This document shows, in pieces, positions 24,480 through 34,989 of a stretch of 64,000 nucleotides of DNA. The notes under the pieces were generated by a model that ran no database searches, was not told the DNA's origin, and saw nothing but the letters and a program-made list of their open reading frames with translations. The DNA lies in NCBI GenBank assembly GCA_010356995.1, contig ML996689.1, positions 1,757,979 through 1,821,978 of the forward strand, written 5' to 3'. The stretch is from Trichodelitschia bisporula (taxonomy: Eukaryota > Ascomycota > Dothideomycetes > Phaeotrichales > Phaeotrichaceae). Each line of letters starts with the position of its first letter. Within the stretch, counting starts at the first letter, position 1. Made by a program: the position numbers and the translations under genes.

Positions 24480-24505
24480 ATGCATGGTCGCTTGCGACCA
24501 TGCAT
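24480..24505. repeat. Perfect 12 bp inverted repeat
   Basis: Arm atgcatggtcgc, a two-base spacer tt, then the exact reverse complement gcgaccatgcat. It lies about 365 bp upstream of the MFS start codon on the far side of its TATA-like box. It could be a binding site for a dimeric regulator or a hairpin; function unknown. Confidence 0.85.
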
Positions 24506-26634
24506 TGCGCGGCGGGTGACGGGATAAGGAATCTCACGATGCGCTGCGATGCGAGCGATGCTTTTGTTAGGCATTCGTGCGGGGTAGGGTAGGCAAACGC
24601 CTGGTCGAGGTCATGGACCCTTGTACTTACGTAGTAGGATCCAAAGAGCCGGCCTCATCCCAGGCAGTGCGCCCAGGCAGTGCGAGTCGCGCAGTTGTTG
24701 TCGTCGTTTCATGCTCCGGCAACCGGGACGCGAGACGTCGACGATAATATCGCGTGCGCACGGGCAGCGCCCTGCACATATTGCGGATCGTCTGTCGAAC
24801 ATTCCACGAGGATGCCGCTTTGGAGTCTGACACCACACGGGGCTTTTGGCTCTAATGCTGCAGCATCGGACGCCACTAAAACGCAGCCGAGGAGATGAGC
24901 CGCGAGAAATGCATCTCATTGCTCTGATACCCCAGCATCGCAAGCTACTCCGCACCGCAAGCGCGGCGGGGGCGGGTGGCCGGCGGCATCTGACTCGCGA
25001 ACAACCCAGTGAGCCGGGAATTGGCGATTGCTTCGGTGGTCTTGGACTTTCGTATAGATATCACTAGAGTCTGATGTTGCTAGGGATTTTGCAAGTAGTC
25101 GCTCGCGTGCTGAATGCGCTTGTCCTTGCGCCTCGGTGTCTTGGTGAGGGGAACCGGTGCCAGTGAGGAGATGAGATAGCTGAGGCGTTTCAGGCGTCGA
25201 TTCCAAGAGCTCAACGGTGATGCATTTGGGGGCAAAGGCCACGGCCTCGCAGGATTCGACCGTCAGCCATGATGTGCCGTGTATTGACGGATGTGATTGT
25301 CAGGTGCCGCATTTGGCCAATGACCGACATGAGGAGAGAGCACCGGGTCGATCCCTCCGCTCGGGTTTGGTCACCGCGGGAACCTTGCTCGCATACTTCG
25401 CTTGAGAGAGGCAACACGCCAGTGAGACGGAATACGATTAGGAGACAGAATGCGGGGACGGGAACGGGATGAAAGGAGAATGCCACTGTTTACTAGAGGT
25501 TGTTCACTGTCAACCGAGATGCGCATGTCGCTTGATGATGCCATGCTCGACCCGCTCTTCACGGCGGAGCAGGGTCGGGCCGGGGTTTGCAGGCGCACAG
25601 GTCCCCATCGTGCCTATGCGGCTCTTCATGACACGCACCCGGTCCAAAACATTCATCCCTTTGTTTTGGACTGTTGAAGGGGTGGATATCCCGGGACGCA
25701 TCGCCGCGGCTGGGAATTCGAGACGACAGGTTGATTCGAGCGACGATGTGCTGCAGGCGGCGCTTTCCGAGGTGAGGGGATGGGAGCCTTCCGAGGGAGC
25801 AGTCTGTCAGCGATTCAGTCCATCGTATTTATTATTCCTCGGATGAGCCATCAAGCATCAAAAAGACATATAGCTTCAGCTCCCAAGGGAAAGCTTTGAT
25901 CATATACCTCTCGTCCAGGCCCACAGTTGCGCCGACGGCGACAAAGTTCAGCCGGACTCGCAAGTACGGCCGTATTCTTTTGCGGCAGTCACTGCGGATT
26001 ACTGAACTAGGTTAGAGTGCCATGGATTGTCCTCCAATGAAGCGACTGCGGCGTTCATTGGGTTGGATACAACATCGCATCAGTTGGTGGTAGCAAAGGC
26101 TCATTACGTGTAAAGAAAACTGTTACTGAAGATTGAAGTAGAAGACGAAGAGAGGAAGGGAGTCAGCGAATTTCGAGACTTAAATGCACGATGCCAAGTA
26201 TCCTCCTTTGCTCTTTCCTTCTATCATGCTCATATTACATCATATCCCTTAGTCTGCTCCTTCCTGACATAACATCGCTCTTTCCACGTCTACATCATCA
26301 GCCGCGACGTTCTTGCAGAGGCTTGAATATAGGGTAGGAGTATTTTGCTCCATGTGAGCGGCGGTGTATTGTGTTAGTCTACGCTAGCTCCAATTTGCTG
26401 CTGGTGTTACGCCCGATATCATGAACCGAGTCCGTTCAGCTCTATTGATATCACGACGAGCTGGTTGAGTTTAAGCTAGCTCGGTAAAATTGTGCGACGA
26501 TGAAGTAGCTCGACGAAGGACGTGCTCGTTCTGCAAAAGTATTACGATCGATATTCTTGAAATTCGTCACATATCGCTGCTGATGTCATGGCCGGGTATC
26601 AGGTCCGAAGACACCTCGATTTGCTCAAACGAAT

Positions 26635-26712
26635 GCTGCCAAAGACAGATCCGCTAATGCTGTCAAAGACAGATCCGCTAATGCTGTCAAAGACAGATCC
26701 GCTAATGCTGTT
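26635..26712. repeat. 24 bp tandem repeat, about 3.25 copies
   Basis: The unit is aaagacagatccgctaatgc plus tgtc, repeated three times with a partial extra copy and only end variation. It sits about 190 bp beyond the U1-C stop codon. The copies are nearly identical, so the expansion is recent. Confidence 0.95.
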
Positions 26713-26903
26713 TAGGCTTGAGGTTAAGACCGCCCCACCCTACGCATCGCTCCGAGCGCATGTCCCATCTCACCTTCTCAAGAACGAGACACCATCACCT
26801 CCATCCACCCATAGCTTACAAGAAACCCCTCCCCACAAATGGAAACCCACAAGTAAAGCGTACACCCCTCGCACCGAACTCCAGGCACAACCCTCCGCAT
26901 GCC

Positions 26904-27676
26904 CTAATGCTGCGGTCCACCATGCTGCACACCTTGCATATGTCCAAACCCAGGCGGCATTCCCGGCATTCCTGGCATCCCCTGCGGCCCACCCGGCATC
27001 CCTTGCGGCGGCCCACCCTGCGGCGGCGGGAAACCAAACCCTTGTTGGCCCGGCGGGGGCATGCCCGGCATCCCGCCCGGAGGTGGGAAGGGCATTTGTC
27101 CGGGCTGGCCTTGTGGGAACGGCATGCCGCCTGGGGGAGGGAAGGGCATGCCGCCGGGAGGAGGGAAGGGGAGGTTCGGAGGGAGGTTGGGGGGGCGTTC
27201 TGTGCGCGTTAGCTCGCGTGTCCGAGGGGAGGTATGGGAGACTCACGGCCTGCTGGCGGAGGGAACGGCGGCGGTACACCGGGCATTCCGGCTGGGTGAC
27301 CCGGGAAGGGGAAGGGCGGTGGGAAGGCTTGCGGCGGCATGTGCATCTGGTTGTGGGCCATCGGGTTCGCGTTGGGGTTCGGCATGCCGGCGTCGGCGTA
27401 GGAGGAGGTGATGATGTCGATGACGGATTGCGCCTTCTCGTGACCGATCTCTGATTATCGTTAGTTTGATGCGCTACGTGCAGGAGAGCTGCTGGTGTCG
27501 TACGTTGGTAGTAGTCGATCACATTGCGGATGTGATTGCGACCGCCGTTGTGAGCTTTCCGGACACTCCTCCTGCGACCGTATTAGCTTCAATAGGTTCA
27601 AACGCGAGTGGACCGGGAGCACGCACGAGTTATGACTCAAATAAATATCACAGAAATCGCAGTAGAAGCGAGGCAT
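26904..27676 (-). CDS. U1 small nuclear ribonucleoprotein C
   Basis: Exons 27676-27627, 27571-27504, 27450-27247 and 27199-26904 encode 205 residues; introns are 55, 53 and 47 bp. The N-terminal U1-C zinc finger is split by introns 1 and 2. It reads [17 protein letters not shown], then [16 protein letters not shown], giving the C2H2 ligands, then [27 protein letters not shown]. The rest is a Pro/Met/Gly-rich tail with repeated [10 protein letters not shown] units, as in other U1-C proteins. U1-C stabilises pairing of U1 snRNA with the 5' splice site. The start is the Met that heads the finger; a Met three codons upstream is ignored because the family starts MPR/MPK. Confidence 0.93.
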
Positions 27677-29073
27677 CGTGAACAATTGACTTGCGGTGGC
27701 GGGTTATGGATGGTGATGGTGTTGCCTCCAGACCCCGTATCAAACTTAGAGATGCCAAGCCAGTCATGTGACAGCCCGCGTTCAAGGTTGCTCAAAGGAA
27801 AGTCGTAACCGCAGTGTTAAAGGGGTTTGCGGAAACTGGCGGCCGTAACTTCTTAGTGCGCTTGTTAAGTCCCGTCGCCCTCATCGCGCTTGTGATGACG
27901 CGACTGGCTGCCCTGGCGGTTTACGTTGGATACTGGTCAGAGTCACGAACTGCTGGTCACCACGAACTTGTATCTACGTATCGGTGCTTGATTCTATATT
28001 ATGCGCGTAAGGGACTGACGGACGAGTTTAGGAACCACGCTGCGGTCGAGCTGAGGAGCACAGTCCGGATACGATAATGTGCTGTCCGGCATCGATATCT
28101 AGCCCGATGGAGCTCCCCAAGGAGACCTGCACCGTAGATGGAAAAATCCGCCTACTATTGAGTAACACCGGTTAGAATATTGATCTGGAACTCCTAGCGG
28201 CAAGTCGCCATTGCTTCCCACTCGTCATATCAGCCGGCCCAGCCCCTCAGTTGACAAATGGCTCACGGAGTCTCGGGACGGTTGCGTCACTATGAGGTCG
28301 TGACCTATCCCCGCGGCGGGAAACACAATATATTCTACCGGGAAAGTTGCTCTACATTCACAGGGTCAGTCTGGACGGCAGCATCAATACAAAAGCACGC
28401 TGGGTAGCATGCCGACATCGTCAAATCCCTGGCCTCGACTTTGATGAGGTCTCAACTTCCGTCGTATCCTACCTCGCCGCCAAAATCCTCTTCACCATCG
28501 CCGCTCATGAGGATCGTGAGGCCGAGGTTATTGATGATTTCACCGGCTTCATCAATTACTAACTCCAAACGTGCCGCTTCCGCATGCGCCCACTCGCAGG
28601 TTTCGAAGCCAGTGGGTTGGCGCTTGTGTGAGGGGGATATTTGGAGGGAGTAGTTAATGAAGCCTGTAACAACAGTAATGGCCTCGGCCTCAAGATTTCT
28701 GCTAACGTCTCAACTGCTTCAGCTCTACTCGTCCCGATGGATAGCGGAGCCAAATTCGAGGACAGCCGATACATATTGACCACGGTATTCAACAGTGGAT
28801 GAACACATACCCCAGCTTGGCGTTATGCAGATACCGTAGATACCACTTCCTGAGTACGGTGGACTCCAGTCCAATGGCGATGCATCCGTATATCGGAGAG
28901 TCCATGGGAGCACCCGGAACCTTGGAGTGTGATGACGAGCTCAAAGCCTTTTGGAATTGACACGAAGTGGACACAAGCACAGCAGCGACGCTGCGTGGAA
29001 ATAGTATTCGCCCTACACTAGTATGATGACACCGATCAATTACACTCCCCGGTCAGCTACCAGCCTTCCCCCA
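27677..29073. other. Gene-poor region with a retroelement fossil
   Basis: This separates the divergently transcribed U1-C gene from the 3' end of the FAD oxidoreductase. Apart from the copia fragment (28347-28562) I recognise nothing. An 87-codon ORF at 27814-28077 has no known match in my reading. Confidence 0.4.
28347..28562 (+). mobile_element. Degenerate Ty1/copia reverse-transcriptase fragment (fossil)
   Basis: A short plus-strand stretch resembles the start of the copia-type reverse-transcriptase domain: a KARWVA-like motif, then a PG-DFDE-like motif, then a helix corresponding to the first catalytic block. It covers only about 70 codons, is truncated on both sides, and no LTRs, gag, integrase or RNase H are visible nearby. 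It is a broken, old remnant. Family assignment rests on the order and spacing of these motifs. Confidence 0.7.
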
Positions 29074-30893
29074 TCACCATGTCGAGCCCTTGGGATGGCT
29101 GGCGTCCGCCGCTGCCTGCGTGTCCGGAAACTTCCTGTAGCCATCGGCTTCATTGCGCGCAAAATTGTTGTTGTCGACCCGGGGTGCAATGCCCAGCACA
29201 TCCCGCGACGTCGACTTGCAGAGCCGGGTCTCCTTGATCTCGAACTCGTCCGCCCCGATACCGGGACTGACCCAGAACAAGTGGTCCGGATCCACCTGCT
29301 TCTTGATCGCATATAGCCGGTTGTAGTTTGGACCCCACATGGTCTGTTTGAAGTTTGTCTCCGTGATCAAGCACTAACAAAGTTAGCTGTGCCGCTTCAA
29401 CTGCGGACACACCCACCTCGTTCGAGTAGCATCCCGAGTCGGACGCAAGACGCTTCAAGGCAGTGATGTTAGGATACCCGCCAACGCCCGTCCCGATCAG
29501 ATGCACATAAGCCTTGCGCCATGCCGGATGCACCGAGGTGTCATTCCCGCCCTTGAACACCTGCCCACCACCTACAAGGTGCCCGCGCCACATGCCATTG
29601 CGCAGATGGAACGGGAACGCGTCGTGCAACACGGCCCCTAGCTCCGGGCTCTTCAGGTGCGAGGCGCTCAGCAGCCGGCTGTCCATGCGGTTGATGCCGC
29701 GCGGGAACGCGCCCTCTGGCTCGAAAGGGTCTGTAGGGTCCCGCACCTGCCGCTTGCCGAAGGTGGAGTCGAAGTACGCCTTGAAGGTCGCGAAGTCGCT
29801 GTACTGGTGGATCACCTTGCCGACGCCGGGGTACATCTCAAGCTTGGCCAGGATCGGTGCCCACATCACACGCGCCTTCTCAATCCCGGCGTCTTCGCCG
29901 GTAGTCATGAAGCTGGCCAGAATGCCCGTCGGGTAGATGTAGTAATATCCCTGCACGCCTTTGGCGTTGAGCTCCGGGAACTGGCTATGCATGTACGCAG
30001 CGGGCTCGAAGATGGACCGTGTATCGTTGGCGCTCGTCGTCTTGAGCCACCAGCGCTGAATCGTTATCTTAGATGACGGAAACACCTTCATCGTCGCCTC
30101 GATCACCACGCCGAACGTGCCGCCGCCGCCGCCGCGCAGCGCCCAGAAGAGATCTTGGTTGGCGACTGCGTTGGCGACCCGCAGCTTGCCGTCCGCAGTC
30201 ACGACCTTATACTCGACGATGTTGTCGGCCGCGAGCCCGTACTTGCTGCTGAACGGCGCGTGGCCCGCCGTCTGCCCGAAGCCGCCCGCGATCTTGACGT
30301 TGTCTGAAGGTTAGTCGGTCCGCTGTACGTAGGGCGGACTTACTCGTCGCAGCTCCGATCGGAAACAGCCCCGACTTGTCAAGCGCGTCGACCAGCTCCT
30401 GCGTCGACACGCCCGCTCCAAAGGTCACGTAAGCCTGCTTTCCCGGCGCTTGCTTGATGACGTTCGCAGTTTCAACCGGGTCCGCGGAGTAGTTCGCAGG
30501 CAGGGCGCCGTCTGCCGATGGTGTAAATGAGTCCAGCACGCGCACGCCCTTGATATTTCCCACCGCGAGCCACAGCCCGCTGGCAGCGTCATTCCGTCCC
30601 AGAAAGTCGTGTCCGCTGTTGATGATGGCGAGCCGTACGTTATACCGTGTCGCGAAGGCCAGCGCGCTCTGCACATCGGCCGGCGTGTACGCCGTGAAAA
30701 CGTAATCTGGTCGTGTCGCATTGCCAAACGGCGGCGGGTTGGCGATCGCGCCCGGCAGTGCGGCCGTCCACACCGACTCAGCTGGCCATGTCGCGTCACC
30801 CGGGAGCGCCTTGCAGCCGGCCGGCGTGGGCGCGTTGGGCACGGCGATGAGCGCGGTGGCGAGCCCTGCGCAGAGGATGGCGGCGAGCTTCAT
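29074..30893 (-). CDS. Secreted FAD-linked oxidoreductase (PCMH plus BBE domains)
   Basis: Exons 30893-30344, 30303-29417 and 29373-29074 encode 578 residues; introns are 40 and 43 bp. A signal peptide (MKLAAILCAGLATALIA) precedes the FAD-binding PCMH domain, with the flavin-attachment motif SGHDFLGRN (His95). The next FAD contact reads NNVKIAGGFGQTAGHAPFSS. It has no Cys where bicovalent enzymes carry one, so single covalent attachment is likely. The substrate domain follows. The C-terminal BBE motif is NYNRLYAIKKQVDPDHLFWV. Fungal relatives include isoamyl alcohol oxidase-like and secondary-metabolite oxidases; the substrate here is unknown. N-glycosylation sequons fit secretion. Confidence 0.88.
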
Positions 30894-32266
30894 CTTTCTG
30901 ACGAGTGACGGGCGCGGGGCGGGCGGGCGACGCAGATATAGACTGGCTTTACCATTTATTCGTTTAATATCGCCGGCTGTCCCGGGCGGCGGGCTGATGA
31001 CGGCGGGACGACCGGACTATGCTAAACTTTGGTCCCTTTCCCGTTTCTCTACGTCACGATGGCAGGTCGGCGATGACCTTTTTCGGAATCGACATTTGTG
31101 CCCGACGACCGTTGGCGTGTCCGGGCCCGGGTGCAGGCAGCCCGCGCGGCTGTCAGTCGGTTCGCGTGGACTGCATCCCCATTCCGTGAGCCTGGCAACC
31201 CGCGGCCACGGTTGGCTGTATCCGATACAGGGGCATAAATCTGAAGCTTGTGCGGGATCAGCCTTGTGCGGCTCATTTATCCAGCCCTGCCCACATCTAG
31301 TTCAAACGAACCCCTCGCTCGCCAAGGCAGCCGTGTGCCGTTGCACATACAGCTCATCGGCTCCGATACAAAGAACCATTGCGTTGCTGTGCTACGCGAG
31401 CTGAGGAACTTGCAGCCTGTGCGGCCGCCATCGGGTTGGTTTCCCCTTACGGCGTGAACTGGGCGTTGTTTTGGGACGGTTCCTGGCGGTGTTTGGGGAA
31501 ACGGTGTTTCGTGCCGATGACACGGTTCAGACTGGAGTCTTCGGAGCAACGTCCGGACACCCATAGGAGGTGTCATTCCGGTGCCTTGCGGACTCATCCA
31601 CTACTTACGGGTCTTACCACCACGCCGGCGACCACTTTCGACTAGCCGCAGTGCGTCACAACGTCCTATATCAGCGGTTGTGACAGCCATCACATTCCCG
31701 GTACGAGCGCAATATATGCCGCCGGTCCCGACTTCCGCGGGCATGGCATCCGTGCCCGCCACTGATTCGCCGGAAATTATCGCCTTTGTCCCGGCCGCTG
31801 CGAACTGCCTCGCATCGTTGCATGAGACGCAGACCGCGCAGGCAGTCCACGTTCCTACAACCCGTTCTGCGTACCTCCCCACCCAGACTCTCATCCCAGG
31901 CCCACAGCAGCAACCGGGTCGCCACGCCCACACGGCATCCCATTGCTCCCCGGCACCGGGGGCGCCAGCGCGCCGGGCCCGCGCTGTGTGCGCTGTTCGA
32001 TGCGTTTCAGCCCGCGGGCGTATATTGGATCGACGCCCTTACTCTGGCGATAGACGGGCGCGCTTGATTAGCCCGCGATAGTGGGCGCGCGGTGCGGTGC
32101 CGTGCAGCTACCCGCATTCTTTGCTGGGTCCTGGCTTCATCGGCCACAGGGCGGGGCGGGGGGAAATAAATATACGAGCGGTGGGCATCCTCGTCGTTCT
32201 TTTGGTGCTGGAGGCTATGGGAATGTGACTGTTGCGCTGCCGTCGTTCCGAGAACGCCTTTTTTTG
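30894..32266. other. Divergent intergenic region, FAD oxidoreductase / receptor
   Basis: About 1.37 kb between outward-facing genes. A TATA-like TATATC lies just upstream of the oxidoreductase start on the minus strand (around 30940). Short ORFs here are not convincing. Nothing else identified. Confidence 0.35.
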
Positions 32267-33613
32267 ATGGTGATGGGCCGGAGCGCGCTGGTGCTCGCGG
32301 TGGCGATTTGTGCGTTCTGCTTGACGTGGATCGTGGGTGGATTAAGATGCTATGTGCGTGTGGGCATGCTGAGGAGCTTTCGGGCTGATGATGGGATAAT
32401 GCTGCTTGCAATGGTGGGTAATGTGTGGGGTGATACTGGTTGGGCGGGCGTTGACGGGGCAGTTTTTCTACGCGGCGTATCTTGCGTGCCTCGTCGGGCG
32501 GGAAATGGGTTCGGAGCAGGAGGCGCTCAAGGTGCGTCGATGGATTTTTCCGACGATGCGGATGCTGACGCTGGACGCAGTTCATCTTTATCGGCAATTT
32601 GCTCTACGTGGTGGTAGTCTCACTGCTCAAGCTGGCGCTCAGCATGCACATAGCGCGGCTCTGCACGGCGCGATGGCAAATCTGGACGGTGCGTGCCGTC
32701 GTTGTCACAACGGCCGTCTCGGGAACGGCTTTCTTCTTCCTCTCGCTCTTTCGGTGCTGGCCGGTGTCGACGATATGGCGCGGCGAGGGCATGTGCATGA
32801 GGCCCGCAGTGTCGCAGGCCGCGGCGCTTGCGTACGCGGTACTGGGAGCCGTGATGGCGGCCGTGGTGTTAGTGCTGCCGACGGTGTTAATCCGCCACCT
32901 GCAGTTGCCGCGGCCGCTGAGGATATTTCTGACATGCATTATTGCGTGGGGCGCGCTGTAAGTTCCATGATGGGAACATTGGGACCGTGTACTGACAAAC
33001 AGGAAAGCGCGACAACGGCGTCGATTATCCGTGTTCCGCTGGTTGTGGCGCTTTCTAGGGCCGAAGACACGCTGTGTGGGTGCTCTCGTCTCACTTCATC
33101 ACCATCCGTGCTAATGAGCTAGCTCTCCCCCTCGCCTTGCTCGGGACTACTGAACTGGCCATCGGTCTCTCCGCGACGAACCTCCCCATGCTCCGACCGC
33201 TCCTCCACGCCTTCTTCGCACGACACTTCAACAACTCCCCTTACCGACATAGCGCATCGCGTGAGAGCCGGGGCAGATTCACACGAAGACCCCGGCCCCG
33301 ACCGAGTAGCTACACGAAGCGCAACGGGTACGCGCTGCAGACGCACTCACTCGAGTTCCTGAAGCTGCGGCCGGACAACGTCGGGTCGTTTGTCGAGATT
33401 AGTAGTCCGGCATCCGCGTCAGCAGCGGCATCGACGAGGCGCGGTCAGAGTGCGTCGAGGAGTGCGCTGGCCAGCGCAGCGAGTGAGGAAGAGGATGTTG
33501 TGCTTCCGTATACCGGGGCTGGGATTAGTAAGAGTGTCGTTGTTACGAGGGTTAGTTTTGCAGAGGAGGATTGGCGGAGGAATATGTATCTCGCGGGGGG
33601 TTGGATGCCATGA
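32267..33613 (+). CDS. PTH11-like/rhodopsin-domain seven-helix membrane protein
   Basis: Exons 32267-32413, 32463-32531, 32581-32957, 33008-33075 and 33123-33613 encode 383 residues. Introns are 47-50 bp, and all junctions keep frame and rebuild helices. Seven hydrophobic segments can be traced. They begin SALVLAVAICAFCLTWIVG and include FIFIGNLLYVVVVSLLKLAL and LPLALLGTTELAIGLSATNLPML. The family phrase RADDGIMLLAM sits at helix 2, and FRCWPVSTIWRGEGMC in the extracellular loop supplies the usual Cys pair. No CFEM domain is present. Homologues are fungal G-protein-coupled-receptor-like proteins, some needed for surface sensing. The C-tail is about 115 residues, rich in Arg and Ser. The acceptor of intron 3 was chosen at 33007 because the nearer CAG breaks frame. 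Confidence 0.78.
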
Positions 33614-33902
33614 GCTGGCCTTCTGAGCTGGGCTCGTAATTGTAATGGCTGTAATGATCATGATAGTTACGACAAGAGGGGATCGTGCATGAGACCGCAA
33701 AGTGAAGTGTTGCGCAGGATGTCCCAGACATATCAATCAATCCCAACGAGGCTGCGACAAGGCTCGCGGGCAAACAATCTTATCCGATCATCTCGCAGGC
33801 GCGTCCGCGCCCCCTTCACCAATCACCCACCACCGCCCTTGATCCCCCACTCAACCCCACTCGCTAGCCCACCCGCGCAAAACGCACTGCATCACCGCCT
33901 TC

Positions 33903-34631
33903 ATGGACGCCGCCGACCCCCTAGCCACGCCCTTGCACCCGCTCTCCCCCGAAGCCGCGTCTCCCCCCCCAAAGCGCACGAAGCTCATGACGCCGTACGC
34001 CGCGTCTGAAGCCTTTGACGGTGCGTCCTCTCCCCAATTTTCTATTCGCGGCTGCTAACGAGCAATAGATACCGCGACACCGACCCCGCAGACACCTGCT
34101 ACTGTCCACGCAACCCGCACCATGGCCACTAAAACTACGGTCCCGAGCTTGCAGATTCAGTTGCTGAGTGAGAGTGCGAAGGCCCCGACGAGGGGGAGTA
34201 AGTTTGCGGCGGGACTGGATTTGTATGCGGCGGAGGAGACGGTGATTCCGGCAAGGGGGAGGGGGTTTGTTGCGACGGGGATTGCGATTGCGGTGCCCGT
34301 GGGGACGTGTGAGTTGATCCTCAATACACTCTAGGCAGGACGGGGCTGATGATGGGCAGACGGGCGCGTCGCGCCGCGCTCCGGCCTAGCAGCGAAACAT
34401 GGGATTGACACGGGCGCGGGAGTCATTGACGCGGATTACCGAGGCGAGGTTAAGGTCATCCTGTTCAATTTCTCGGATGAGGAGTTTGCGGTCAATGTTG
34501 GGGATCGCGTGGCGCAGTTGATTGTGGAAAGGATTGTTACGCCCGAGGTGGAGGTTGTGCAGATGTTGGATCAGACGGTGAGGGGGGCGGGGGGGTTTGG
34601 GAGTACGGGGGGGTTTGGGGTGCAGGTTTAG
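33903..34631 (+). CDS. DUT1: Deoxyuridine 5'-triphosphate nucleotidohydrolase (dUTPase)
   Basis: Exons 33903-34020, 34069-34308 and 34360-34631 encode 209 residues; introns are 48 and 51 bp. All five trimeric dUTPase motifs are visible. They are [11 protein letters not shown] (1), APRSGLA (2), [10 protein letters not shown] (3), [11 protein letters not shown] (4) and the Gly-rich C-terminal arm [11 protein letters not shown] (5). The enzyme hydrolyses dUTP to dUMP and pyrophosphate, keeping uracil out of DNA and feeding dTMP synthesis. An N-terminal Pro/Thr-rich extension of about 60 residues precedes the catalytic core. An in-frame Met at 34122 could give a shorter isoform beginning MATKTTVPS. 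It is followed, 358 bp away and on the same strand, by the Mps1 kinase gene. Confidence 0.95.
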
Positions 34632-34989
34632 TAGAGGATTGATGGACTAGGGATGGGATGACTGTTTATGCACTAAAGACGAGATACGGTACGTGGTTAT
34701 TGAGGCACACAGCGATATTATCGTGCATCACATCGTGATCGTGTTGTGCCAAGCCAACCCAAGTGTTGACGCGTTGCCCTTGGCAACCACCCGCAAACCC
34801 CAACACTACGCGCATCCCCCTGCCCGAACCATCCCAACTCCAGCAAATTCACCTCACCAAATTCACCACGAACACATTTTGGCCATCCATACGCGCCAAC
34901 ATCTCGACAACCTGCCTCATAACACCATATGGACCCTTAACCCACCACCACTACCACCACCACCAACGCTACCGCCATCAACATTCGCT
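34632..34989. promoter_or_regulatory. Intergenic region and leader of the Mps1 kinase gene
   Basis: About 360 bp; the second half is CA/CCA-rich (CACCACCACTACCACC-like), typical of a 5' leader. The frame is open upstream of the chosen ATG but lacks a credible ATG. Confidence 0.4.

Larger units (their letters stand above)
24118..26903. other. Gene-poor region of 2.8 kb
   Basis: This lies between the TRI12-like gene promoter and the U1-C 3' end. Only short overlapping ORFs without coding character are present. It contains a near-perfect palindrome at 24480-24505 and a 24 bp tandem repeat at 26635-26712, both listed separately. The 25850-26580 part is noticeably richer in A and T than the flanks. 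Confidence 0.4.
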
